A DNA stretch of 64,000 bases from Deltaproteobacteria bacterium (GTDB taxonomy: Bacteria > Myxococcota > Myxococcia > Myxococcales > Anaeromyxobacteraceae): positions 1 to 64,000 of the forward strand of contig JACRMN010000020.1 in NCBI GenBank assembly GCA_016214955.1. The letters run 5' to 3'. Each line of letters starts with the position of its first letter. Position 1 is the first letter of the stretch. The translations under genes were made by a program, and so were the position numbers. Below, piece after piece: positions 36,795 through 45,650 of this stretch. The notes under the pieces are model-generated. The model searched no databases. It saw only the letters and a list, made by a program, of their open reading frames with translations, and was not told the DNA's origin.

Positions 36795-38303
36795 TCAGAA
36801 GCGGAAGGGGCCGATCTCGCCCGTCTGCCGGTAGCTCAGGTAGCCGAGCACGCCGGTGGCCACCAGGCAGGTCCCGGCGCCGATGCCCGCCACCAGGGCC
36901 GTGGAGCGGGCCGAGTTCCCGTCGGTCACCAGCTTGTTGTAGGCGCTGGCCGACACGCCGGGCCGCAGGCTGTTGCCCGCCAGGTACCCGTCGCTCGTCT
37001 TCTTGAAGTCGTTGGCCTTCGAGTTCTGCATGAGGGCGAAGGTGCCCAGGCCAGCGGCGGCCACGGCGGTGACCACCGGGCTCCAGCGCAGGAGCGGCGA
37101 GCCCGAGGCGGTGCGGGCGGTGTCGCGGGTGGTCACCGGCGCCAGCTCGGGCCCCGGCGTGGGGGCCGGCGGGCGGGTGGCGATGGTGCCCGGTGGAGGG
37201 GGCGGCAGCGGCACTGCGGCGCCTGCGGCGGGCGGGGCGACCGCAGGCGCCGAGGCCACGAGCTGCGAGGCCTGGCCGGTGAGGAGGAAGCTCGCCATGG
37301 CGGTGAGGCCGCCGGGCGGCGGCGACTTGCCGGTGAGGCGCAGCCGGCCCTCGCGCTGGATCATCCCGCGGCGCACGTCGAACAGCGAGCCCTGCAGGTA
37401 GGTGATGTCGGCGTCCTGGACGAAGGACAGCACCACCGCCCGGTCGAGCCCGAGCCAGGCGGCGGCGGTGACCAGCCGGCGCGCCCGGTCGGCCATCGGC
37501 AGCGCCAGGCCAGGTCCGGCCGAGGGGCGCAGCGCCTCGGCGATGGTGAAGTCGAGGTTCACCGTCTGGTCGCCGGCGCCCAGGTCCACCTGCACGCTGG
37601 GGAGCCGCAGGTCGCCGAGGCGGCCCGAGACCCGATACTGGCCGGCGTGGAGCGAGGTGGCGAGCGGGGCCACGCCCACCTCGCGGCCGTCGACGAAGAC
37701 CTTCACGCCCTTCTGGGCGGTCTGCACGTTGAGCTTGCGCTGCGGCTGGGAGCGGACGCTGGCCTTGGCCTCGTCCATCTGCCGGGCGAAGCTGGGCGGG
37801 TACTGGGTGGTGTCCACCTTGACCTGTGGGTTGGCGCGGGCCAGCCGCTCCAGCAGCGACTGGGCCTCGGCGCGGCGGCCCACCGTCTGCTCGGCGCGGG
37901 CCAGGCGCAGCATGGCCCGGTTCCACTGGGCGAAGGTGTCGGGCCCGTCGGGCAGCTTCTCCAGGTCGGCGATGACGGCCCGCAGGGTGCGGATCGAGCC
38001 CTCGTAGTCGCCGGCCTGGTAGGTGGCCAGCGCGCCGGCGAAGGCGCGGTCGAGCTCGGAGAGCGAGGCGGTGGGCTCCTGGCCCGACATCCGGTCGCGG
38101 AGCTGCTGGGACTCGAGGACGCCGCTGGTCCGCTCGGCCACCACGCCGCGGAACTGCGAGGTGATCTCGGCCAGCTCCGGGCCGGGGCCCGGCGGCTCGG
38201 CCACCGAGAAGACGCCCAGGTTGTCGGCGGCGAGGGCGGGGGCTGCCGCGAGCAGGAAAGCCAGGGCGGCGACGGGGGCCGGTCGCGAGATCGTGGCGCG
38301 CAT
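36795..38303 (-). CDS. Exported PEGA-domain protein with TPR-like region
   Basis: A 502-residue protein with a signal peptide ending ALA at residue ~25. Residues ~75-160 form helical repeats ([34 protein letters not shown]) of TPR type. A PEGA domain follows (~190-230, [20 protein letters not shown]). Near the C-terminus there are two hydrophobic helices (~405-425 and ~470-490) around a Ser/Asn-rich loop. Such PEGA/TPR proteins are common in Myxococcota and probably act as periplasmic structural or sensing components. It converges on the PEGA-containing kinase gene and diverges from tssJ, so it may be functionally linked to the T6SS, but this is not certain. Confidence 0.8.
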   Translation of the reverse strand: MRATISRPAPVAALAFLLAAAPALAADNLGVFSVAEPPGPGPELAEITSQFRGVVAERTSGVLESQQLRDRMSGQEPTASLSELDRAFAGALATYQAGDYEGSIRTLRAVIADLEKLPDGPDTFAQWNRAMLRLARAEQTVGRRAEAQSLLERLARANPQVKVDTTQYPPSFARQMDEAKASVRSQPQRKLNVQTAQKGVKVFVDGREVGVAPLATSLHAGQYRVSGRLGDLRLPSVQVDLGAGDQTVNLDFTIAEALRPSAGPGLALPMADRARRLVTAAAWLGLDRAVVLSFVQDADITYLQGSLFDVRRGMIQREGRLRLTGKSPPPGGLTAMASFLLTGQASQLVASAPAVAPPAAGAAVPLPPPPPGTIATRPPAPTPGPELAPVTTRDTARTASGSPLLRWSPVVTAVAAAGLGTFALMQNSKANDFKKTSDGYLAGNSLRPGVSASAYNKLVTDGNSARSTALVAGIGAGTCLVATGVLGYLSYRQTGEIGPFRF

Positions 38304-38390
38304 GGTAGCGGGAAGGCTAGCAGGTCCCTCCGGGCTTGCGTAGGACCGCGTTGGAGCCCAGGGCGCGTCCCCGGCCCCGGGGACCCCGCT

Positions 38391-38406
38391 CGGTCCGGGC
38401 GTTGCC
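38391..38406 (+). promoter_or_regulatory. Possible sigma-54 promoter of the T6SS core operon
   Basis: CGGTCCGGGCGTTGCC has GG-N10-GC spacing and a TTGC -12 box but a degenerate -24 (8 of 12 positions). The predicted start near 38418 would leave a 19-base leader containing AAGGAAG before tssJ. Confidence 0.35.
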
Positions 38407-38436
38407 ACCGGGCGCGAACCGTGGCAAGGAAGCACC

Positions 38437-38898
38437 ATGTCCAGGACAGGTTTCGGCGGTGCGCTCCTCGCGGTCCTCCTGGCGTCTGGCTGCTCGCTCT
38501 TCGGGAAGGGAGACAGCAAGCCCCCCACCGTGGAGATCACGGTCACCGCCGGCGATCGGCTCAACCCCGACGAGTCGGGAAGCTCGCTGCCCACCAACGT
38601 CCGGATCTACCTCCTCAAGGTCCCCGGAAAGGGCGAGCTCGCCGAGTTCGCCGACCTCTACCAGCGCGACAAGGAGGTCCTCGGCGACGAGCTGGTGGCG
38701 GTGGAACAGCTCGTCCTGTCGCCGGGCGAGGTCGCGGTCCGCAAGCTCAGCCCCGAGAAGGGCGCCGGGGCCGTGCTGGTGATGGGCGTCTTCCGGAAGC
38801 CGGTGGGGCAGACCTGGCGGTCGGTGGTCGTCCTGCCGCAGGGCAAGGACGCCAAGCTCGGCTTCCAGGCGGCCGACTACCGAATCGAGCGGCGCTGA
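38437..38898 (+). CDS. tssJ: T6SS outer-membrane lipoprotein TssJ
   Basis: A 153-residue lipoprotein: signal sequence to ASGC, with Cys19 as the acylation site. The mature part has the TssJ beta-sandwich pattern (VEITVTAGDRLNPDESG, VRIYLLKV, FADLYQRDKEVLGDELV, LSPGEVA, VLVMGVFRKP). TssJ anchors the TssLM channel to the outer membrane. It is the first gene of the core cluster and is preceded by AAGGAAG, with tssK following after 40 bases. Confidence 0.93.
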   Translation: MSRTGFGGALLAVLLASGCSLFGKGDSKPPTVEITVTAGDRLNPDESGSSLPTNVRIYLLKVPGKGELAEFADLYQRDKEVLGDELVAVEQLVLSPGEVAVRKLSPEKGAGAVLVMGVFRKPVGQTWRSVVVLPQGKDAKLGFQAADYRIERR

Positions 38899-38938
38899 CC
38901 GCCCCACCGGGGCAGGAGCGCGCGGAGGAGCGGGTCGA

Positions 38939-40330
38939 ATGAAGGCTCCACGGCGACCGGTCTGGACCGAGGGGATGCTGCTCTCGCCGCAGCACCTCCA
39001 GGCGCTGGACCGCTACCACGAGGCGGTCGTGGCCGCCCGGGTGGGGGCCGTGGCCCCGTACGAATGGGGCGTGCTCGGGTGCGCTTTCGATCCGGCGGCC
39101 CTGGCGGCCGGGCAGGTGCGGCTCACCGAGTTCGCCGGCGTGCTGCCGGAGGGGCTGGTGGTGGCCTTCGAGTCCGGCGACCAGGAGGCTCCGCCGCCGC
39201 GCTCCTACGCCGAGCACTTCCCGCCGGCGTCCCGCAGCCTCGACGTGCTCCTGGCCGTGGCCCGCGAGCGCGACGGCGTGCCCAGCTTCGCCGAGGAGGA
39301 GAAGGCGAGCCGGGTGCGCTTCGCCGTGTCGAGCCGGCCGCTGGAGGACGCCGCCGCCCCCGGCACGCCGCTCTCGGTGGCCATGGCGCGGCCCAACGCG
39401 GTGCTGCTCTTCGGCGGTGAGTCGCGCGAGGACTTCGAGGTCCTCAAGGTCGCCGAGCTCGTCCGCAACCCGGCCGGCCAGGTGGTGCTGGCCGAGGGCT
39501 ACCTGCCGCCCGCCCTGCGGGTGGCGGCGCTCCCCTGGCTGCTGGCGAAGCTGCGCGACCTGCAGGCCCGGCTCCTCGCCAAGCAGCGCGACCTGGTGGC
39601 CGGCGGCAGCCGGAGCGGCGGCGAGCTCTCCGGCGTCGAGCTGCAGCGCATGCTCCAGCTCCTGGTGGTGTCGCAGCACGCCCCGGCGCTGGCCCAGCAG
39701 GCGGCGGGCCAGGCGAGCCCGTACGAGGTGTGGAAGCAGCTGTCCGGGCTCTGCGGCCAGCTCGGGGCGCTGGCCCGCGACGTCGATCCGGCGGCGCTGC
39801 CCGGCTTCTCCTTCCAGGACCTGCGCGCCACCTTCGAGCCGCTGGTGGCCCGCCTGGAGGCGCTGCTGGGCGGCCTGGCGGCGGCCCAGTACGTGGTCAT
39901 CCCCCTCGAGGCCCGCGCCGGCGGCCTGCACCTGGGCCGCTTCACCGACGAGGCGCTGCTCCGGGCCCAGCTCTTCCTGACGGTGAAGTCGGAGCTGGCC
40001 GAGCAGCAGGTTGCCGACGTGGTGCCGCGCCTCTGCAAGATCGCCTCGACCTCGGAGATCCAGGGGCTGGTGCAGGCCGCCACCCCGGGCCTGGGGCTGA
40101 AGTGGCTCTCCCGCCCGCCGCCGCAGCTCGCCCCCAAGGCGGGCGTGGCCTACTTCTCGGTCTCCACCGCCGAGCGCTACTGGCAGGGAATCGCCGCCTC
40201 GCGCGCCATCGCCATCTACCTGCCGCCGCCCTTCGATCCGGGGCGCACCAAGGTGGAGCTGCTCGCCATCCCGGCGGGCGCCGGCGGCGCGCCGGGCGGT
40301 GCCACCTCCCCCGACATCAAGCGACTCTGA
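38939..40330 (+). CDS. tssK: T6SS baseplate protein TssK
   Basis: A 463-residue TssK/ImpJ/VasE protein. The conserved N-terminus RPVWTEGMLLSPQHLQALDRYHE is the family signature. The C-terminal part has AYFSVSTAERYWQGI and a final YLPPPFDPGRTKVELLAI. TssK trimers bridge TssFG wedges to the TssLM membrane complex and may recognise the inner-membrane complex through the C-terminal domain. A GGAGGAG ribosome binding site precedes the start. A 95-base gap, the longest in the core cluster, separates it from tssL. Confidence 0.94.
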   Translation: MKAPRRPVWTEGMLLSPQHLQALDRYHEAVVAARVGAVAPYEWGVLGCAFDPAALAAGQVRLTEFAGVLPEGLVVAFESGDQEAPPPRSYAEHFPPASRSLDVLLAVARERDGVPSFAEEEKASRVRFAVSSRPLEDAAAPGTPLSVAMARPNAVLLFGGESREDFEVLKVAELVRNPAGQVVLAEGYLPPALRVAALPWLLAKLRDLQARLLAKQRDLVAGGSRSGGELSGVELQRMLQLLVVSQHAPALAQQAAGQASPYEVWKQLSGLCGQLGALARDVDPAALPGFSFQDLRATFEPLVARLEALLGGLAAAQYVVIPLEARAGGLHLGRFTDEALLRAQLFLTVKSELAEQQVADVVPRLCKIASTSEIQGLVQAATPGLGLKWLSRPPPQLAPKAGVAYFSVSTAERYWQGIAASRAIAIYLPPPFDPGRTKVELLAIPAGAGGAPGGATSPDIKRL

Positions 40331-40345
40331 GCCGCGTCCGGGCCC

Positions 40346-40361
40346 CGGCTGTCTTCTTGCT
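40346..40361 (+). promoter_or_regulatory. Possible internal promoter before tssL
   Basis: CGGCTGTCTTCTTGCT has GG-N10-GC spacing and a full TTGCT -12 box (8 of 12 sigma-54 positions). An alternative reading is TTGCTG (40357-40362), an 18-base spacer and TAGCAT (40381-40386) for sigma-70. Both are weak but lie in the only sizeable gap of the operon. Confidence 0.3.
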
Positions 40362-40425
40362 GCGGTGCGAGGCCGGGGGCTAGCATCGCCCCTCCAACGC
40401 CTGGACGCGCAGGGGGTGGTGCGGC

Positions 40426-41100
40426 ATGGAGCGGATCACCGACGTCACCAAGGACTGCTTCAACGCCATCGCCCAGCTGCGGCGCCTGGAGGAGGCCCAG
40501 CTCCCGCCTCCCGAGGCGCTGCACCGCCAGCTCCGCTCCTTCGTCGACGCCATGATGAAGAAGGGGGCCCAGGCCGGCTACGCCCGCGAGGACGTGGACG
40601 ACATCGCCTACGCGGTGGTGGCCCTGGCCGACGAGGTGGCGCTCGGCAAGGGCGAGGCCATGCGCAGCTTCTGGATCGGCCAGCAGCTCCAGCTCGCCTA
40701 CTTCCAGGAGAACGTGGCCGGCGAGGGCTTCTTCACCCGGCTGGAGGCCATCCGCCGGGACCCGCGGCGCGCCGAGGTGCTGCAGGCCTACTACCTGGCC
40801 CTGCTCTTCGGCTTCCAGGGCCGCTTCCGGGTGCGCGGCGGCGAGATGGAGCTCCTCAACATCATCGCCGACCTGCAGCGCCAGTTCTCCCGGCGCCGCA
40901 AGAAGGACATCGAGACCCTCTCGCCCTCGGGCGAGCGGCCCGACGACTCCCGCGCCGGCGCCTCGTCGGGGAAGCTCCTGGCCGGCATCGTGGCCGCCGT
41001 GCTGGTGGCCTCCCTGCTCACCGTCGTCGGCCTGCGCCTCTGGGTGGGCTCCACCGCCTCGGCGGTGGTCGAGCGCGCCGCCAACGCCAAACTGAACTGA
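40426..41100 (+). CDS. tssL: T6SS inner-membrane protein TssL (DotU/IcmH family)
   Basis: A 224-residue DotU-type TssL. The cytoplasmic helical bundle (~1-165) has the family block DDIAYAVVALADEVAL, then YYLALLFGFQGRF. One C-terminal transmembrane helix (~183-206, LLAGIVAAVLVASLLTVVG) and a short periplasmic tail follow. There is no OmpA-like peptidoglycan-binding extension, so anchoring to the wall must be done by another protein. TssL joins TssM and contacts the TssK/TssE baseplate. Confidence 0.93.
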   Translation: MERITDVTKDCFNAIAQLRRLEEAQLPPPEALHRQLRSFVDAMMKKGAQAGYAREDVDDIAYAVVALADEVALGKGEAMRSFWIGQQLQLAYFQENVAGEGFFTRLEAIRRDPRRAEVLQAYYLALLFGFQGRFRVRGGEMELLNIIADLQRQFSRRRKKDIETLSPSGERPDDSRAGASSGKLLAGIVAAVLVASLLTVVGLRLWVGSTASAVVERAANAKLN

Positions 41101-41113
41101 GACCCGGACCGAC

Positions 41114-44100
41114 ATGCTCGCCGTCATCCTCTCGGTCGTCCTCCTCGCGGCGCTGTGGGCCGTGGTGCTGCTCCTCAAGCTCCCGCTGTGGATCGCCATC
41201 CTGGTCACGGCGCTCCTGGTGCTGGGCTGGATCGGGCTCCTGGTCTGGCGCCGGCTGCGGGCCCGCAAGGCCGCCGGCGAGATCGAGAACGCGCTGCGGG
41301 GCCAGGCCTCGGAGCAGGCGAGCATGGCCCGGCCCGACCAGCAGGCCGACATCGAGGCCATGCAGGCCGAGTTCGACAAGGCCATCGCCGCCCTCAAGGG
41401 CTCCAAGCTCTCGCGCGGCGGCAAGGACGCGCTCGGGATCCTGCCCTGGTACATGATCATCGGGCCGCCCGGCGCCGGGAAGAGCACGGCGCTGCGGGCC
41501 TCGGGCCTCAAGTTCCCCTACCTCACCAAGCGCGGCGGCGTCCGCGGCGTGGGCGGCACCCGCAACTGCGAGTGGTGGCTCACCAACGACGCGGTGCTCC
41601 TCGACACCGCCGGCCGCTACGCCACCGAGGAGGAGGACCGCGAGGAGTGGTTCACCTTCCTCGACACCCTGAAGAAGGCCCGCAAGCGCAAGCCGGTCAA
41701 CGGGCTCATCGTGGCGGTGTCGGTGGCCGACCTGGCCGAGGGCACGCCGGAGCAGGGCGGCGAGCTGGGCGCGCTGATGCGCGAGCGGGTGGACGAGGTG
41801 CTCTCGCGCCTGGGCGTGGTGCTGCCGGTCTACGTCCTCTTCACCAAGTGCGACCTGCTCCCCGGCTTCGTCGAGAGCTTCTCCGACCTGCGCAAGGCGG
41901 AGCGCGGCCAGGTGTGGGGCTTCACCGTGCCGCTCAGCGAGCACCGCGAGCGGGCCGAGGTGGTGCGCGAGTACCTCGACGAGCTTCTGGCCACGCTGGA
42001 GGAGCGGTCGCTGTGGCGCATGGGCGACGAGCGCCAGATCGAGGCGCGCGAGCGCATCCACGCCTTCCCCCAGCAGATCGACGCGCTCTCCGAGGCGGCG
42101 GTCTCCTTCGTCGACGCCCTCTTCACCGAGAACGTCTACCAGGACACGCCCATCCTCCGCGGCGTGTACTTCACCAGCGGCACGCAGGAGGGGCGCACCA
42201 TCGACCGGGTCATGGCCTCGATGGCCGAGGCCTTCGGGGTGCGGCCGCAGGTGGCGGCGCCCGAGCCGGTGCTGGAGGCCAAGAGCTACTTCCTCCGCGA
42301 GCTCTTCTCCAAGGTGATGTTCCCGGACCAGAACATCGCCGTCCGCAGCGCCAAGGCCCGCAAGAGCGACCGCACCCGGCAGATCGGGCTGCTGGCCGGC
42401 GCGGCGCTCCTGCTCTTCGTTTGCCTCTTCTTCCCGGTCCGCTCCTTCCTCCTCAACCGCGAGCTGGCGCTGCGGGCCGGCGAGGCGGCCGACGCGGTGG
42501 CCGAGCGCATCGCCGCGCCCCCGGCCCCCAACCAGAGCCCGGTGGAGAAGCTGGAGTCGCTGCGGGCGGTGCTGGCCGACCTGGTGCGCTGGGAGGAGCA
42601 GGGGGCGCCCTTCTCCATGCGCTTCGGCATGTACCAGGGCTCCACGCTCCTGCCCCACGTGCGCAAGCTGCACGCCGCCGCGGTGCGCCGCCTGGTGCTC
42701 GACCCCATCTTCAAGCAGGACGTGGAGGAGATGGACGCCTTCGTGCGCCGCTTCGAGGGCTCGGGCGCCAACCCCTCGCCCGCCGACCACGCCCGCTTCT
42801 ACGAGCGGCTCAAGATGCACCTCCTGCTCACCGCGCCGCGCGGGCTGGCCGAGCCCAGGATCGGCGACGCCGAGCAGGCCTGGCTGGGGGCGCAGGTCGC
42901 CGAGCGCTGGACCCGCCGCTGGAGCCTGGCCGCCTCCCCGGCCGGCTCCGATCAGCTCTCGGGCAACGCCGCCCTCTACGCCCGGCTCCTGGCCGGCGAC
43001 CCGACGCTGGCGCTGCCGCGCTACGAGGACCTGGTGCGCCGCATCCGCCGGGTGCTGCAGCGGCTGCCGGTCTCCAGCCTGATGCTGGAGAAGCTCCTGG
43101 CCGCCGCCGACGGCAAGGGGTACGAGCTCAACCTCCAGGGCGTGCTGGGCGGCCCGCTGCCGGCGCTGCGGTCCACCGGCCAGGTGCGCGGGGCCTTCAC
43201 CCGGCGCGGCTACGACGAGGTGATGAAGGCCCGCCTCGACAACCCGGCCGGCCTCTTCGAGCCCTGGGTGCTGGCCGCCGAGGGGGCCGACGCCGAGGCC
43301 CAGCAGCAGCGCGACCTCCAGCGGCTGCAGTCGCTCTACTACGCCCGCTACATCCAGGAGTGGAAGCGCTTCCTGGAGTCGGTGGAGCTGCAGGTGCCGG
43401 TGGGCAGCGGCGCCACCCTCTCGCTGCTCCAGGACCTGACCCGCGGCGAGCCGCCTCCCTACGCGCGCCTCTTCCGCTCCATCGGCTACAACACCCGCAT
43501 CGCCGGGGCCCTGGCGGCGGTGGAGGAGGGCGTGGTCGACAAGCTGCGCCGCTCGCTGGGTGCCACCCCGGCCGGCGCCGCGGCCGCCCGGGCCGCGGCC
43601 GGCGCCCGCGACGACCGCGAGGAGAAGGCCATCGGGCCCAAGGACGTGGAGAAGACCTTCGCCGGGTTCGCCGGCTTCGGCTACGGGCCCGACGCCGCCG
43701 CGGCCGCCGCCGCCGCGGCCTCCGGCGCCCCGCCGCCGGCCAAGAACCTGCCCCTCGACGTCTGGCAGGAGCAGATGGTCTTCGTCCGCGACGCCCTGCA
43801 GACCGCCACCGAGAGCTCCGACTCCGGCCCGCTGCTGGGCCGGGTGCAGGCGGCCCGCACCCGCATCCGGGCACTCATCGACACCCAGGAGCTGGGCTGG
43901 CGCCCCTACCTGGAGCGGCTGCTGTGGCCGCCCATCGAGGCCGCCTCGGCCGGCGCCGCCCGCGAGGCCGCCGCCGGCGCCAGCCAGAAGTGGTGCGCCA
44001 CCGTCGCCAACCCCTGGCGCCGCACCCTCGCCAACCGCTACCCGTTCAACCGCGACGGCGACGACTCGGCCCTGGCCGACGTGGTGGAGTTCTTCCGCCC

Positions 44101-44734
44101 CGGCAGCGGCCTGGTGTGGGGCTTCTACGCCGAGGCCCTCAAGGCCGACGTGCAGCGGGCCGGCGACGGCTTCACCTTCGCGCGCCAGATGGGCGGCGCC
44201 TCCGGCTTCCGCACCGACCTGCTCGCCTTCCTGAAGCGGGCCGCCGAGATCACCACCGTGCTCTTCCCGGCCAACGCCAGCGAGCCGGCGGTGGGCTTCT
44301 CGGTGCGCATCCGCCCCACGCCGAAGGTGGCGGCGGTGATCCTGGAGGTCGACGGGCAGCGCTACGAGTACAACAACGGGCCCGAGGAGTGGCGCAAGAT
44401 GACCTGGCCGGCCCAGGGCAAGTCGCCGGGCGCCCTCATCAAGGTGCGCACCGCCCAGGGGCGCGAGGAGGTGCTGCAGCAGGACGGCGAGTGGGGGCTG
44501 TTCCGGCTGCTGGAGGCGGGGCAGCCGAAGGGCGAGCCCGGCCTCCGCGACTTCGCCATGAGCTTCTCCTTCCCCTCGCTGGGCGTGGCGGTGGTGATGG
44601 ACTTCCGCCCGGCCCGCAGCGAGGCCCCCTTCTTCGGCGTGCCGCGCGGCGGGAAGCCCCGCCTCATGGCCCCGTTCCGCGGCGGCTTCACCGTCCCCGC
44701 GGCCATCGGCAGGGGCGGTCCGCCCTGCTTCTAG
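41114..44734 (+). CDS. tssM: T6SS inner-membrane protein TssM (IcmF family)
   Basis: A 1206-residue TssM, usual length for the family. Two N-terminal hydrophobic helices (1-20 and 25-45) precede a cytoplasmic GTPase-like domain with Walker A GPPGAGKST (117-125) and a DTAGRY Walker B-like motif (~168). A third helix lies at ~424-447 (LLAGAALLLFVCLFFPVRSFLL). The large periplasmic part ends in a beta domain that contacts TssJ. Ala-rich low-complexity insertions occur around ~820-880. Start 14 bases after tssL. Confidence 0.95.
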   Translation: MLAVILSVVLLAALWAVVLLLKLPLWIAILVTALLVLGWIGLLVWRRLRARKAAGEIENALRGQASEQASMARPDQQADIEAMQAEFDKAIAALKGSKLSRGGKDALGILPWYMIIGPPGAGKSTALRASGLKFPYLTKRGGVRGVGGTRNCEWWLTNDAVLLDTAGRYATEEEDREEWFTFLDTLKKARKRKPVNGLIVAVSVADLAEGTPEQGGELGALMRERVDEVLSRLGVVLPVYVLFTKCDLLPGFVESFSDLRKAERGQVWGFTVPLSEHRERAEVVREYLDELLATLEERSLWRMGDERQIEARERIHAFPQQIDALSEAAVSFVDALFTENVYQDTPILRGVYFTSGTQEGRTIDRVMASMAEAFGVRPQVAAPEPVLEAKSYFLRELFSKVMFPDQNIAVRSAKARKSDRTRQIGLLAGAALLLFVCLFFPVRSFLLNRELALRAGEAADAVAERIAAPPAPNQSPVEKLESLRAVLADLVRWEEQGAPFSMRFGMYQGSTLLPHVRKLHAAAVRRLVLDPIFKQDVEEMDAFVRRFEGSGANPSPADHARFYERLKMHLLLTAPRGLAEPRIGDAEQAWLGAQVAERWTRRWSLAASPAGSDQLSGNAALYARLLAGDPTLALPRYEDLVRRIRRVLQRLPVSSLMLEKLLAAADGKGYELNLQGVLGGPLPALRSTGQVRGAFTRRGYDEVMKARLDNPAGLFEPWVLAAEGADAEAQQQRDLQRLQSLYYARYIQEWKRFLESVELQVPVGSGATLSLLQDLTRGEPPPYARLFRSIGYNTRIAGALAAVEEGVVDKLRRSLGATPAGAAAARAAAGARDDREEKAIGPKDVEKTFAGFAGFGYGPDAAAAAAAAASGAPPPAKNLPLDVWQEQMVFVRDALQTATESSDSGPLLGRVQAARTRIRALIDTQELGWRPYLERLLWPPIEAASAGAAREAAAGASQKWCATVANPWRRTLANRYPFNRDGDDSALADVVEFFRPGSGLVWGFYAEALKADVQRAGDGFTFARQMGGASGFRTDLLAFLKRAAEITTVLFPANASEPAVGFSVRIRPTPKVAAVILEVDGQRYEYNNGPEEWRKMTWPAQGKSPGALIKVRTAQGREEVLQQDGEWGLFRLLEAGQPKGEPGLRDFAMSFSFPSLGVAVVMDFRPARSEAPFFGVPRGGKPRLMAPFRGGFTVPAAIGRGGPPCF

Positions 44735-44738
44735 CCCG

Positions 44739-45650
44739 ATGAACCACGGCGCCCCCGGCTTCTACGGCAAGATCCCGGCGCAGGGGGACTTCGTCCGCGC
44801 CGGCATCGGCGATCCGCTGGCCCAGGCGCTGGTCCGCTGGCTGGAGGAGGGCACCGCCGCCTGCTACCAGGTGGCGGCGAAGATCCCGCCCGGACCCACC
44901 GGCTTCCTCTTCCGCCCGGCCGGCGAGCGGCGGGCGCTCCTCGGGGTGCTGCGCGGCTCGGGCGACAAGGTGGGGCGCCACTTCCCGCTGGCGCTCTTCG
45001 TGTCGCTGGAGGGGCCGGAGCTGGCCCGGGACTGGCCGCTGGCCCCGCTGGCCCACGCGCCGCTCCTCGCCGCCATGGCCGCGCTGCTGGCCGAGGCCGA
45101 GACCCTGGGAGCGGTCCAGCTCGCCGAAAGGGCGCGGGCCCTGCCGGCGCCGCCCGCCGACGCCCTGGCGGCCGCCGCCCAGGCCGGCCGCGATCTCGCG
45201 AACGCGCCGCTCTCCCGGGCCTCGCCGCTGCTCGGCGGCCCGCCCGGCCCGCGCCACTACGCCCTCCACACCCTGCGCAGCGCCTGCGCGCCGCTCCGGG
45301 CCCGCGAGCCCGCCCGCGCCGAGGTGCTCCTCGACTGCCCGGCGCCGTCGGAGTCGGAGCGCTGGCTCTGGCTCTCCCTGGCCCGCCAGGTGCTCGGGGG
45401 CGCGCTCGTGCCCTCCTTCGCCTGGCGCGAGGGCGGCCGCCTGCTCCTCTCCCTCGGCCCATTCCCGCCGGCGGCGCTCCCGTCGCTCTGCGAGCCGCCG
45501 CGCGACGGGTCCAAGGTCTGGCCCCTCACCACCCCCCAGGAGTCGGCCCAGGCGGCGGCGGGCAAGGCGCTGGGCTCCCTGGCGGCCCAGGTGGACCGCC
45601 CCGACATCACGGCCGGCGAGCTCGTCGCCGCCCTGGCTCCCGCGAGGTGA
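44739..45650 (+). CDS. tagF: T6SS post-translational repressor TagF
   Basis: A 303-residue TagF (DUF2094). The N-terminal domain carries the signature GFYGKIPAQGDFV, GTAACYQVAAKIPPGPTGFLF, and DKVGRHFPLALFV. TagF represses T6SS firing, in known systems by binding Fha. Here it is a stand-alone protein, not fused to PppA. It sits between tssM and tssA, four bases after tssM, and its stop overlaps the tssA start (GTGA). Confidence 0.92.
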   Translation: MNHGAPGFYGKIPAQGDFVRAGIGDPLAQALVRWLEEGTAACYQVAAKIPPGPTGFLFRPAGERRALLGVLRGSGDKVGRHFPLALFVSLEGPELARDWPLAPLAHAPLLAAMAALLAEAETLGAVQLAERARALPAPPADALAAAAQAGRDLANAPLSRASPLLGGPPGPRHYALHTLRSACAPLRAREPARAEVLLDCPAPSESERWLWLSLARQVLGGALVPSFAWREGGRLLLSLGPFPPAALPSLCEPPRDGSKVWPLTTPQESAQAAAGKALGSLAAQVDRPDITAGELVAALAPAR

